Shown here: positions 1 through 9,585 of the stretch, piece by piece
Numbering within the stretch: position 1 is the stretch's first letter
Layout: each line of letters begins with the position of its first letter
NCBI GenBank assembly: GCA_022616435.1
Contig: JAKEET010000070.1
Coordinates: 1 to 64,000 of the forward strand
DNA length: 64,000 bases
From: Gemmataceae bacterium
GTDB taxonomy: Bacteria > Planctomycetota > Planctomycetia > Gemmatales > Gemmataceae
Reading direction: 5' to 3'
Translations under genes and position numbers: made by a program
The notes under the pieces: model-generated
What the model saw: only the letters and a program-made list of their open reading frames with translations
What the model was told of the DNA's origin: nothing
Databases searched by the model: none

Positions 1-109
1 ACACCGGCGGCTGGGTACGTGGGGAGCGATTCGTTCACGTACAAGGTGAATGACGGGGTCGCGGACAGCATGGACGCGACGGTGTGGATCAACGTGACCA
101 ACAATACTG
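1..109 (+). CDS. Fragment of a cadherin/Ig-like repeat protein (5' truncated)
   Basis: Reading from base 1 gives a short stretch typical of the end of a cadherin-like or tandem Ig-type repeat: an aromatic-Gly-Asp-Ser-Phe-Tyr-Lys core (SDSFTYKVNDG) followed by a beta-strand pattern (ATVWINVTNN). Such repeats occur in large secreted adhesin-like proteins of planctomycetes. The repeat sense stops near base 109, after which the frame stays open to 393 but encodes no recognisable protein, while an aldo/keto reductase begins in another frame. The fragment is cut at its 5' end by the window edge. It may be the real end of a gene, a recombination scar or an assembly joint. Confidence 0.45.
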
Positions 110-505
110 ACCGGCCACCACGATCCGGCGATCCTGCTCGAAGCCATGCGCCGTTTCGCCTTCGACACGGTGCTCGTGGCCCTCAACGCCACGGATGTGC
201 ACCGGCTGCCGTTCATCTCGACGGTACTGGCCGAGGCGGCCCGGCGCAACCTCGGCGTGATCGCCATGAAGACCCTGGCCGGCGGCCGGATGCCGGGGAC
301 GCTGTCGGTTGGGGACGCGCTGGGATACGTGTGGTCGCTGCCGGGAGTCAGCCTGGCGATCGTCGGCTGCAGCTCGCCGGAGGAAGTGGATGAGAACGCC
401 CGTGCGGCGCGCGAGTTTGCCACGCTCACCGACGTCCCGATGCGCGACCTCGAAGATCGCACCCGAGGGCAAGCGAGTTCATTGGGGTATTTCAAGAGGG
501 ATTGA
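107..505 (+). pseudogene. Aldo/keto reductase, C-terminal fragment
   Basis: The frame from about base 107 reads TGHHDPAILLEA and then continues from the Met at 146 as a normal aldo/keto reductase C-terminal third, including an IAMKTLAGG beta-strand, the IVGCSSPEEVDEN segment and the usual tail with ALEERT/LGYFK-like ending. Family members are about 290-380 residues and have a catalytic Asp-Tyr-Lys-His set in the N-terminal half; all of that is absent here. A stop codon lies in this frame at 95-97, immediately before family similarity begins, so there is no intact start. It joins abruptly to an unrelated cadherin-like repeat upstream. I read it as a truncated remnant or a chimeric join. Confidence 0.6.
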
Positions 506-587
506 TTCGAATTCGGATCATTGCATCCTGCCCCGCGCCGTGTTACGTTGCCATTTCGTCACGATGTTTCACTCAAGGAGCAACGCT

Positions 588-1325
588 ATGACTCGTCGTT
601 TCGCATCACTTCCGCTCGTCGCGGCCCTGGCGTGCGGGGCCCTGCAGCAAACCGGCAACGCCGGCGGCAAGAAGGAGGCCCCGGAGGTCCCGCCGCGCAA
701 GGGCAAGTCCGAAACCATCAAGCTGTTCAACGGCAAGGACCTCACCGGCTGGGAAGGTTACAAGGATCTGTGGTCGGTCAAAGAGGGCGTCATCGTCGCC
801 AAGAACTCGACGCCGATCAAGTACAGCACCTACCTGCTCACCCAGCGCAAGTTCAGCGACTTCCGGCTGATCTTCTGCGCCAAGCTGGTCGAATCCGAAA
901 TGCACTCCGGCGTCGCCCTCTGGGGCAAGAAGTTTCCCAACGTGAAGGGAGTGAAGGACCCGAAGGCCGCGCGCACCGAGTACACCTATCAAGGCCAACT
1001 GGTGATGTTCCCGTCGGGCTGGGGTCTGTACGACCTCTATCGCCGCGAAGGCAAGATCAACCCGGGCCAGGAGATTCGCAGCGTCGCCATCAAGGCGGGC
1101 AAGCAGCACGACTGGAACGACATGGAAATCCTCGCCCAGGGCAACCGCATTCGCCTCGCCGTCAACGGCAAGCTGGTCCTCGACTGGCGCGATCCCGAGC
1201 CCGACCTGGTCAACGAAGGCCCGATCGGCCTGCAACTGCACTCCAACACGGTTCCGCAGGAAGTGCATTTCAAGGGGCTCGAGCTCACCACGTTCCCCGA
1301 GGACAAGATGATCACGGTCAAATAG
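588..1325 (+). CDS. DUF1080 (3-keto-disaccharide hydrolase-like) secreted protein
   Basis: A 245-residue protein with an N-terminal signal peptide (about residues 1-25) and one concanavalin-like beta-sandwich domain of the DUF1080 family, shown by the KLFNGKDLTGWEG opening, the VKEGVIVAKN strand, the LTQRKFSDFRL motif and the C-terminal GPIGLQLHS motif. The family is strongly expanded in planctomycetes and some members hydrolyse 3-keto-glycosides; the exact substrate here is unknown. The start at 588 is preceded by AAGGAG at 575-580, which decides it over the Met at 564. It stands alone between an AKR fragment and a P450 gene, and probably acts in the periplasm or outside the cell. Confidence 0.85.
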   Translation: MTRRFASLPLVAALACGALQQTGNAGGKKEAPEVPPRKGKSETIKLFNGKDLTGWEGYKDLWSVKEGVIVAKNSTPIKYSTYLLTQRKFSDFRLIFCAKLVESEMHSGVALWGKKFPNVKGVKDPKAARTEYTYQGQLVMFPSGWGLYDLYRREGKINPGQEIRSVAIKAGKQHDWNDMEILAQGNRIRLAVNGKLVLDWRDPEPDLVNEGPIGLQLHSNTVPQEVHFKGLELTTFPEDKMITVK

Positions 1326-1337
1326 TGAGTGGTGAGT

Positions 1338-1414
1338 GGTGTTTGGTGCTTGGTGAGTGGTGAGTGGTGCAGCAAAAGCACCTGACACTGACCACTCACC
1401 AAGCACCAAGCACC
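1338..1414. repeat. Inverted repeat of GGTGAGTGGT units
   Basis: Two 24-base arms (1338-1361 and 1391-1414) match as inverted repeats with one mismatch; the core is GGTGCTTGGTGAGTGGT. Surrounding bases 1326-1369 are further copies of GTGAGTGGT. The element fills the gap between the DUF1080 gene and the P450 gene. It could form a long hairpin in RNA but lacks a U tract. Shorter pieces of the same type lie near 47471-47485 and 63340-63370. Confidence 0.75.
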
Positions 1415-1429
1415 ACCTATCATGTCATC

Positions 1430-2821
1430 ATGGCCGCTTTGCGCATCCCGCCCAGTCCGCCGCTCGTGAGCTGGCTGGGGGGGCATCTCAATCGCTTCCG
1501 CACCAACCGGCTCGACTTCTTCGCCGAGGCGGCGCGAACGTACGGCGACATGGTCAAGCTGCGGCTGGGCCATCGCCGCGTCTATCTGGCGAGCCATCCG
1601 GACCTGATCGAAGAAGTGCTCGTCACGCAGAACCACAACTTCATCAAGCACTTCGCCCTGCGGCTCAATCCGCCGGTCCTCGGCAAGGGCCTGCTCACCA
1701 GCGAGGGCGACTTCTGGCTGCGGCAACGGCGGCTGGTGCAACCCGCGTTCAATCGCGGCCGCATCACGCGCTACGGCCCGGCGATGGTGGCGGCGGCCGA
1801 GCAGGTGATCGCCGCCTGGCGGCCGGGCGAGCGCCGCGACATCATGGTCGAGATGATGCGGCTGACGCTGGTCATCGCCGCCAAGACGTTGTTCGACGCC
1901 GAGGTGGGCGGAGGCGCTCAGGATGTCGTCGAGGCGTTGAACGTGCTGCAGGAAGAGTTCCTGAGGAGCTTCAACCGCCTGGTGCCGACGCCGATGTGGA
2001 TTCCCACCCCAGCCAACCTGCGGCAACGCCGGGCGATCCGCCGGCTGGACGAGATCCTGTACGGCTTCATCCGCTCGCGGCGCGAGCAGAACGTGGACAA
2101 GGGCGATCTCCTGTCGCTGTTGCTGCACGCCCGCGACGAGGACGACGGCAGCCGCATGACCGATCGCCAGGTCCGCGACGAGGCGATGACGCTGTTCCTC
2201 GCCGGCCACGAGACGACCGCCCTGGCTCTGTCGTGGACGTGGCACTTGCTTGCCCAGCATCCGCTTGTGGAGGAGAAGCTTGTCGCAGAGTGGGCCGCGA
2301 TCCTGGGCGGGAGGACGCCCACCGTGGACGATTGGCCGAAGCTGCGCTTCACCGAACAGGTGATCCTGGAATCGATGCGGCTCTACCCGCCGGCCTATGT
2401 CATCGGCCGGGAAGCGCTCGCGGATTGCACGATCGGCGGCTACCACGTGCCGCGCAAGACCACGGTGCTGATGAGCCAGTGGGCCGTGCAGCGCGATCCG
2501 CGCTTTTTCGAAGAGGCCGAGGCCTTTCGCCCGGAACGCTGGACCGAGGCGTTCCAGAAATCGCTCCCGAAGTTCGCGTACTTCCCGTTCGGCGGCGGTC
2601 CGCGGCTGTGCGTCGGCAACCTGTTCGCGATGATGGAAATGGCCCTGGTGCTGCCGACGATCGGCCAACGCTTCCGCTTCGCGCTGGAACCGGGCCGGCC
2701 GGTGACGCCGCTGGCGACGTTCACCCTGCGGCCGAAACCGGGGATTCCAGGATTGATCGTGCGACGCGACCCGGCGAGCGGCGCGCCCCCCGGCGAGCGG
2801 CGTGGCGTAAGCCCGCCGTGA
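1430..2821 (+). CDS. Cytochrome P450
   Basis: A 463-residue cytochrome P450, a haem-thiolate monooxygenase that inserts one oxygen atom from O2 into an organic substrate using electrons from a separate reductase or ferredoxin. The I-helix AGHETTA motif is near residue 258, the K-helix ExxR (ESMR) near 314, and the haem loop FPFGGGPRLCVG with the ligand Cys at about 394. Its length is normal for soluble bacterial P450s and no membrane anchor is evident. No ferredoxin or reductase gene lies beside it. The Met at 1430 opens the family-like region; the sequence before it is repeat DNA. The last dozen codons run into an inverted repeat, so the C-terminal tail is repeat-encoded. Substrate cannot be assigned. 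Confidence 0.93.
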   Translation: MAALRIPPSPPLVSWLGGHLNRFRTNRLDFFAEAARTYGDMVKLRLGHRRVYLASHPDLIEEVLVTQNHNFIKHFALRLNPPVLGKGLLTSEGDFWLRQRRLVQPAFNRGRITRYGPAMVAAAEQVIAAWRPGERRDIMVEMMRLTLVIAAKTLFDAEVGGGAQDVVEALNVLQEEFLRSFNRLVPTPMWIPTPANLRQRRAIRRLDEILYGFIRSRREQNVDKGDLLSLLLHARDEDDGSRMTDRQVRDEAMTLFLAGHETTALALSWTWHLLAQHPLVEEKLVAEWAAILGGRTPTVDDWPKLRFTEQVILESMRLYPPAYVIGREALADCTIGGYHVPRKTTVLMSQWAVQRDPRFFEEAEAFRPERWTEAFQKSLPKFAYFPFGGGPRLCVGNLFAMMEMALVLPTIGQRFRFALEPGRPVTPLATFTLRPKPGIPGLIVRRDPASGAPPGERRGVSPP

Positions 2822-2904
2822 CTGTACCGCGTCGCCAGCCGTGCCGGGATTCGGCTGTGGAATGGTGGATGCGGTCACGGCGGGCTTACGCCGCGCCGCT
2901 CGCC
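2792..2904. repeat. 29-base inverted repeat between convergent genes
   Basis: Arms at 2792-2820 and 2876-2904 are inverted copies with one mismatch in 29; the core is GGCGTAAGCCCGCCGTG. The left arm encodes the C-terminal end of the P450, and the right arm lies just past the end of the convergent PLP-enzyme gene. The spacer is 55 bases. It may act as a bidirectional transcription barrier, but it has no U tract and looks like a dispersed intergenic element. Confidence 0.8.
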
Positions 2905-2927
2905 AAGACGCCGCGCCGCGCGCCGGG

Positions 2928-4085
2928 TCATTGCAGTCCTTTCTTCATCTCATGCCGGATCGCTTCGACGTCCTCGCAGCCCACCGACAAGCGGATCAAT
3001 CCATCGGTGATGCCCTGCCGGCGGCGCTCGGCCGGGCTGGCGTAGCGGTGCGACGTCGTTGCCGGATGGCTGAGCGTGGTGGCGCTGTGGCCGAGCGACG
3101 GGCTGAACGGGATGCCGGGGGCCTGGCGCATGAAGCGGTTGACGGCATCGCGGCCGCCGTCGAGCTCGAAGCAGAGCATGTTGCCGAAGCCGCCGCGCAG
3201 CACTTCCGGGGCCAGCTTGTGGTCCGGATGGTCGAGCCGGCCGGGATAGACGACGCGCGTGACGTTGGCTTGGTCGGCCAGCCATTCGGCCAGCCGGGCG
3301 GCGTTCTGGCAGGCGGCGTGCATCCGTAGTTCCAGCGTCGCCAGGCCGCGCTCCGCCAGCCAGCAATCGAACGGGCTCGACGCCAGGCCCCAGATGCTGA
3401 CGGCGGCGGTCAGCGCCGGCAGCATGTCAGCGTCGTTGCCGCCCACGAAGCCGAGGGTCACGTCGCTGTGGCCGGAGATCATCTTGGTCAGGCTTTCCAT
3501 GACCAGGTCGGCGCCGAGATCGAGCGGCTTGGTCAGCACCGGCGTGGCGAAGGTGTTGTCAACGACCAGCAAGCAGTTGTGCCGGTGCGCCAGCGTCGCC
3601 AGGTTGGCGATATCGACGACGCGCACCAGCGGGTTCGACATCGTCTCCACGAACAGCAGCCGCGCTCCCTTGGCGAGGGCCGCTTCAACTTGCTCCAGGT
3701 CGTTGGCGTCCACGTATTCCGCGGCGACGCCGAACCGGCCCAGCTCCTGCGAGAAGAGCTGTGTGGTTCGGCCATAAAGCCGATTGCTGGCGACGATGCG
3801 CTGGCCATGCTGCGTGGTGGCGACGACGAGCGCCGTGATCGCCGCCATGCCCGAGCCGGTGACCAGGCCCCAGTCCGCCCCCTCGTCCTCCGCGAGAAGC
3901 TGGGCGAGCCGCCTGGCATTGGGATGGGCGTCGCGGGCGTAGATGTAGCCCGGCGCCTCGGCGTTCATGACCCGATCGAGCGCATCCAGGTCGGGCAGCG
4001 TGTACACCGACGAGGAATACAGGGGCATCACCAGCGGCACAGTCTGACCGAGAGACGGCGGCGGGCGTGTTGATGGTTCGGACAT
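2928..4085 (-). CDS. Cys/Met metabolism PLP-dependent enzyme (transsulfuration family)
   Basis: A 385-residue fold-type I PLP enzyme of the cystathionine gamma-synthase / gamma-lyase / O-acetylhomoserine sulfhydrylase family. Visible hallmarks are the YIYARDAHPN segment near the N-terminus, the TGSGMAAI phosphate-binding loop, ETMSNP, the cofactor-contacting VVDNTFATP and the Schiff-base lysine in SLTKMISGHSD, then a C-terminal LSHPATTSH. These enzymes make or break C-S bonds of sulfur amino acids in the cytoplasm; which reaction cannot be told from sequence alone. The start at 4085 is preceded by an AGAGAGGA ribosome-binding site. It is divergent from the ABC gene at 4253, with an inverted repeat between them, and convergent with the P450. 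Confidence 0.88.
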   Translation of the reverse strand: MSEPSTRPPPSLGQTVPLVMPLYSSSVYTLPDLDALDRVMNAEAPGYIYARDAHPNARRLAQLLAEDEGADWGLVTGSGMAAITALVVATTQHGQRIVASNRLYGRTTQLFSQELGRFGVAAEYVDANDLEQVEAALAKGARLLFVETMSNPLVRVVDIANLATLAHRHNCLLVVDNTFATPVLTKPLDLGADLVMESLTKMISGHSDVTLGFVGGNDADMLPALTAAVSIWGLASSPFDCWLAERGLATLELRMHAACQNAARLAEWLADQANVTRVVYPGRLDHPDHKLAPEVLRGGFGNMLCFELDGGRDAVNRFMRQAPGIPFSPSLGHSATTLSHPATTSHRYASPAERRRQGITDGLIRLSVGCEDVEAIRHEMKKGLQ

Positions 4086-4094
4086 GCGAAGTCC

Positions 4095-4162
4095 TCTCTG
4101 CGTTTCTCTGCGGTCTCTGCGGTTAAGCACTCAACCGCAGAGGGCGCAGAGGAACGCAGAGA
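4095..4162. repeat. CTCTGCG-type inverted repeat in a divergent promoter region
   Basis: Arms 4095-4124 and 4133-4162 are inverted copies with three mismatches over 30 bases and an 8-base loop; the repeated unit is TCTCTGCG/CGCAGAGA. The element occupies most of the gap between the divergent PLP-enzyme and ABC-transporter genes, beginning only 10 bases from the PLP-enzyme start codon, so the left arm would be in its 5' leader. Confidence 0.75.
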
Positions 4163-4252
4163 CGCGTCCCAGCGGCGAGCGGCTGGTCTGCGAATCATTG
4201 TACCGAGACTGCGGCGGTTTCCGTATGATTGCGCAAGCGATCCGTAACGTCG

Positions 4253-4950
<698 letters not shown>

Positions 4951-4954
<4 letters not shown>

Positions 4955-7900
4955 CGTTCATCGCCTTGCTGCTGCGGAACCTGCGTTACCACTGGCGCGG
5001 CAACCTGGCCGTGTTCCTGGGTGTCGCGCTCGGCGCCGCCGTGCTGACGGGGGCCTTGTTCGTCGGCGATTCGCTGCGCGGCAGCCTCAAGGAATTGACG
5101 CTCGATCAGCTCGGCTGGGTCGAGCAGGCGCTGGTTCCGGGACGATCCTTTCGGGCCAGGCTGGCGGACGCGCTGGGCGCCGAGCGGGCCGCGCCGGTGC
5201 TGATGCTGCAAGGTTCCGCGGCCACGAGCGACGACAAGAAGCCGAAGACGGTTCCCAAAGTGAACGTGCTGGGCGTGGACGAGCGGTTCTGGCAGGACGA
5301 GACGAGCCGGCAGGCCGCGAGCTGGAACGGCGGCGAGGACGCGGTCGTCTTGAATCGGACGTTGGCGGCAGCGCTCGGCGCTCAGGTCGGCGACCGGCTC
5401 ACCTTCAACGTCCAGAAAAGCGAGGCTGCCCCGCGCGAAACGCTGCTCGGCAAGCGCGACGACGTGGTGCAGTCGGTCCGCGTGACGGTGTCGGCCATCG
5501 TGCCCGATCGCGGCATGGCGCGGTTCACGCTGCGTCCCAGCCCGGAGCCGGTCCGCAACGCCTTCGTGCCGCTGCGTTTCTTGCAGAAGGAGTTGCAGCA
5601 AGACGGCAAGGCCAACGCCGTGTTCGCCCGGTCCATTCGCAACAAGCTCCAGGATACGCTGACCCTGGATGACTGGAACCTGAAGCTGCGCACGCCCGCC
5701 GACCGCGCCCGCGACTTCGTGCGCTTTCTCGATCCACGCAACGAGGACGGCGTTCTGCGAAAAAGTCAATGGGAGGGCCGCGTGCCGGAATCGCTCGCCA
5801 AAGCAGCGGACAAGCAAGGCAACTTGACCGTGGCGGCCGTCATCCAGTATTTCGAAAAACATCGGCCCTATATCAGCGTCGAAAGCGAGCAGATGTTCCT
5901 GGACGCGGCGACGGAGAAGGCCCTCGTTGGCGTGGCGCGCTCCAAGATGAAGAGCGATCCGCCGACGCCGCTCATCTATCTCGCCGACCGCATCAGCGAC
6001 GGCGCGGCCGAGATGCCGTACGCGGTGATCGCCGCCGTGCAGCCCGAGCACTTGCCGGTCGCCAAGCCGGCGCGCTTGGCCGACGACGAGATCGCGCTGG
6101 TCGTGTGGCCGGGGATGCCGCTAGCGGCGAATGTCGGCGACGAGCTGACCGTCAACTACTACGTGCCCGACGAGACCAGCAAGCTGCAACTGCGGTCGGC
6201 GACCCTGCGCGTCGGCTTGTTGATTCCCATGGAAGGCCCGGCAGACGATCCGGCCGACGATCCCGATTGGACGCCGGAGTTCCGCGGCATCACCGATAGA
6301 CTGTCGATCAGCCAGTGGGAGAATCCGCCGTTTCCGTACGATCCCAAACGGATCAAGCCGATCGACGAGCAGTACTGGAAGCGCTTCCGGGCCGCGCCGA
6401 AGGCCTATCTGACGTTGGCGACCGGTCAGCGGCTATGGGCGAACCGCTTCGGCAAGATCACGTCGGTGCGGTTTCCGCATCCATGGCCATATCTGGGCAA
6501 GGACATCTTGAAGCGGTTGCCGGCTGAGGCCGGGGGCTTCGTGATTCAGGATGTGCGCGCCCTGGCGACCCGCGCGTCCTCCGGCTCGACGGATTTCGGT
6601 GTCCTGTTCCTGGCGTTCAGCTTCTTTCTGATCGCCGCCGCGCTGCTGCTGGTGGGGCTGTTGTTTCGCCTGAACCTCGATCGCCGCGCCGCCGAGATCG
6701 GATTGTTGCTGGCCACCGGGTGGCGTCACGGGCGGGTGCGCTGGCTGCTCCTGGCCGAAGGGGCGGCGCTCGCCATCGTAGCCGCTGCCGTGGGGTTGCT
6801 CGGCGCTCTCCTGTACGGCGACTTGATGCTCCGAATGCTCGCGGCCAATTGGCCGGGCGGGGCGAACCTCGCGTTCCTGCGGTTGCACGCGGCGCCGATC
6901 AGCTACGTCATCGGTTATAGCGCGTCGGTGGCGATGAGCGTCCTGACCATCGTGTGGGCCACGCGGATCCTCGGCAAGCTGTCGCCGAGGTCGCTGCTGG
7001 CGGGGGAAACGACCGCCGGCGCCAACGTTTTCACACAATCGTCTCAGCTCAGTCGTTTCGTGCTGATTGGCGCGCTGGTCGGCGCGGCTGGATGCCTGGT
7101 CGGCGGCGTCGTCGCGACCGGCCACACGGCCAAGGCGGGCAGTTTCTTCGGGGCGGGCGCGTTGCTCTTGACCGCCGCCCTGACCTTTGTCTGGCGCTGG
7201 CTGCATGAACACGGCGCGGCGAAGACGCCGCAGCCGTCGCTGACCCGCCTCGGCGCCCGCAACGCCGGACGGCATCCGGTCCGCAGCGTCCTGACGGTGG
7301 GCTTGCTGGCGTCGGCGACGTTCCTGATCACCGCCGTCGAAGCGTTCCACAAGGAAACCGGCCCGGAGTTCTTTGGCAAGCGCGGCGGCAGCGGCGGGTT
7401 CACGCTGATCGCCGAAACCGATGTGCCAATCTTCCAGGACTTGAACGATCCCAAGACCCAGGCGAACTGGGACTTGACGGACGAGGGCGCCAGCGCCCTT
7501 CGCGCGGCCAAGTTCTACGCGCTGCGCGTTCGCCACGGCGACGACGCCAGTTGCCTGAACTTGTATCAACCCCTGAAGCCGCGCATCGCCGGCGTACCGG
7601 CGGGGTTGCGGCGCGAGGGCCGCTTTCGCTTTGCCGGCACGATTGCCGAGAAGACCAAGCCGTGGGACTTGCTGGAGCCGGACTTGCTGGAATCGAGTAG
7701 GGCGGCCAACGCCATCCCTGCCCTGCTCGACGCCAACACAGCCCAGTGGATCCTCAAGAAAAGCCTGGGCGACGACCTGGAGATCACCGACGACTCGGGA
7801 GAGAAGAGGACGCTGCGCGTGGTCGGCCTGCTCCAGGAGAGCATCTTCCAGAGCGAGGTCCTGATCGCGGAGGAAGACTTCTTGCGGCTCTTCCCGCGGC

Positions 7901-8427
7901 GCGAAGGCTTTCAGCTCTTCTTGATCGAAACCGACCCAGCCCAGGCGGAGGCCGTGAAGAAAGCTCTCGAAAACGCATTAGCCGATCAGGGAATCCAGGC
8001 CGAGTCCACCGCCCAGCGGCTGCAATCGTTCCTGGCCATCGAGAACATGTATCTGGAAACGTTCAAGGCGCTCGGTGGGCTTGGGCTGCTGCTGGGGGCC
8101 GCGGGGCTGGCCATCGTGCTGCTGCGCGGCGTGTGGGAGCGGCGCGGCGAACTGGCGCTGTTGCGGGCGCTCGGGTTCCGCGGCGCTCAGCTTGCCTGGC
8201 TGGTGCTGGCCGAAAACGCCCTGCTGGTGGCGCTCGGGTTGGCGGCGGGAACGATCGCGGCGCTCCTCGCGGTGGCCCCGCATCTGGCAAGCAGCGGGGC
8301 GGCGCCGCTGTGGGGCCGGCTGGCAGGCTTGTTGTTGCTCGTGGTGGCGGTCGGTTTGCTAAGCGGCGCGGCCGCGGTGTGGGGCAGCTTGCGAACGCCG
8401 CTGTTGACGGCGCTGCGGCGCGAATGA
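4951..8427 (+). CDS. FtsX-like ABC permease, double-length
   Basis: A 1158-residue membrane protein. It opens with a membrane segment (about residues 20-42), then has a large extracytoplasmic MacB-PCD-like region, a first FtsX unit at about residues 540-680 (helices such as FLAFSFFLIAAALLLVG followed by the AEIGLLLATGWRH coupling motif), a second extracytoplasmic region, and a second FtsX unit from about 1030 to the end (LALLRALGFRG coupling motif). Two FtsX units in one chain mean one polypeptide could form the whole permease, unlike paired LolC/LolE. The gene begins within the stop of the ATPase. It probably moves a lipid-linked or hydrophobic substrate across or out of the inner membrane. 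Confidence 0.88.
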
Positions 8428-8523
8428 CGCTCGCCAGTCACATCAGACAAGCGCGATGCCGGCGCATATGACAAACGTTGGCCTTCCGATGTTGCAAGCC
8501 GCGGAACTTCTCCAAAGGACGAC

Positions 8524-9156
8524 ATGATGGACAATCGAATGTGGCTCGTGTACGCGGTGCTCGCGGGACTTTGCTGGGGAACTTACGTGCCGTTCGTCCA
8601 GCAGGGGATCCAGGGGCTGGGCCGCAACCCGCTCGGCAACTTCCTGTGCGTCGGCATCGCCTATTTCGTCGTCGCGGTCCTGTTCCCCATCGCCATGTTC
8701 ATGGCCGGCGAACGGACGCCGGACTGGAACGCCTACGGCATCACCTTCGCCACGCTGGCCGGAGTCATGGGCGCGCTCGGCGCCCTGTGCGTGATCTACG
8801 CGAACCGGGCGGCTGGCCTATCGGACTACAAACTCTACATCGCGCCGATCATCTTCGCGATGGCCCCGTTGCTCAACACACTCATCAGCCTGGTGTGGCA
8901 TCCGTCGCGCGTGACCGGCGCGTTTCATTTTGGCCTGAAGACGCCGCACTGGACGCTCTACCTGGGCATCCTGCTCACCGGACTGGGAGCGGCCCTGGTG
9001 CTGTACTCGAAGGAGCTGTCGGAACGCCCGGTCCCCGCGCCGCAAACCAGCGGGCCGCGCACTGGCGGGCCGCAGACCGCGGCGCCCCAGACCGCTCAGG
9101 CTTCGCCGCCCACGCAACCCGATACGCGCATCGAGGTCCGCCGTGACTCCCATTGA
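8524..9156 (+). CDS. Five-helix DMT/EamA-like membrane protein
   Basis: A 210-residue protein with about five hydrophobic helices over residues 5-165 (for instance LVYAVLAGLCWGTYVPF, GVMGALGALCVIYAN and GILLTGLGAALVLYSKE) and a proline/threonine-rich hydrophilic tail of about 40 residues. The CWGTYVPF opening resembles drug/metabolite transporter half-units, which would have to dimerise to transport. Classical EamA proteins have ten helices, so this is a half-length form. The start is preceded by an AAAGGA-like site at 8514-8519. The next gene begins inside its last codons, indicating a two-gene operon. Transported substrate is unknown. Confidence 0.7.
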   Translation: MMDNRMWLVYAVLAGLCWGTYVPFVQQGIQGLGRNPLGNFLCVGIAYFVVAVLFPIAMFMAGERTPDWNAYGITFATLAGVMGALGALCVIYANRAAGLSDYKLYIAPIIFAMAPLLNTLISLVWHPSRVTGAFHFGLKTPHWTLYLGILLTGLGAALVLYSKELSERPVPAPQTSGPRTGGPQTAAPQTAQASPPTQPDTRIEVRRDSH

Positions 9157-9505
9157 AGCCATGGAGCGCATCAACGTCGTCCTGGCCCATGCCTGGATGG
9201 TGCGCGCCTTCCTGAAGCACGCCGATGAAGTGCAGGACGACGTCGACATGCTCGAGGTCCACCGCATGATCTTCGACTACACCCGTGCGGTGCAGCCGAG
9301 CTTCGAGCGCGGCGACGCCCAGGAATACCTGCGCCGCGCCAGGGGAAAGCTCGGCAAACTCCGCAAGTCCGCCGAGTTCTTCGCTCAGGAATACAAGCGC
9401 GTCTCCGACCACACCAACTTCCAGATGGCGGCGCTGTCGCTGCAGGGTGTGGTCCGACAAATCGAAGAGATTCTGGCCGCAACGGCTTGTATGAAGTTCC
9501 CGTGA
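9143..9505 (+). CDS. Conserved small helical protein of unknown function
   Basis: A 120-residue, mostly alpha-helical cytoplasmic protein without signal peptide or membrane helix. The first half reads AMERINVVLAHAWMVRAF and HADEVQDDVDMLEVHRMIFD; the second half is lysine/arginine-rich (RARGKLGKLRKSAEFFA). I do not recognise a characterised domain, though the sequence looks like a family conserved among planctomycetes. The start is taken as GTG at 9143, overlapping the end of the membrane-protein gene by 14 bases; the ATG at 9161 is possible but would drop conserved-looking residues. The overlap suggests co-translation with the half-length DMT protein, perhaps as a partner. Confidence 0.65.
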   Translation: MTPIEAMERINVVLAHAWMVRAFLKHADEVQDDVDMLEVHRMIFDYTRAVQPSFERGDAQEYLRRARGKLGKLRKSAEFFAQEYKRVSDHTNFQMAALSLQGVVRQIEEILAATACMKFP

Positions 9506-9585
9506 AATCCACGCTCCTCTTCCCTATCCCCGCCCGTCTAGCTTAGAATCTTCCCATCCAGCACGATCCTCATCAGGGTGTCGCC

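Noticed and set aside
1037-2878. Long open frame antisense to the P450
   Set aside because: It mirrors the P450 gene, whose haem, ExxR and I-helix motifs are unmistakable on the plus strand.
2792-2904. Rho-independent terminator between P450 and PLP enzyme
   Set aside because: Arms are long and spaced by 55 bases, and neither side has a U tract; better described as an inverted repeat.
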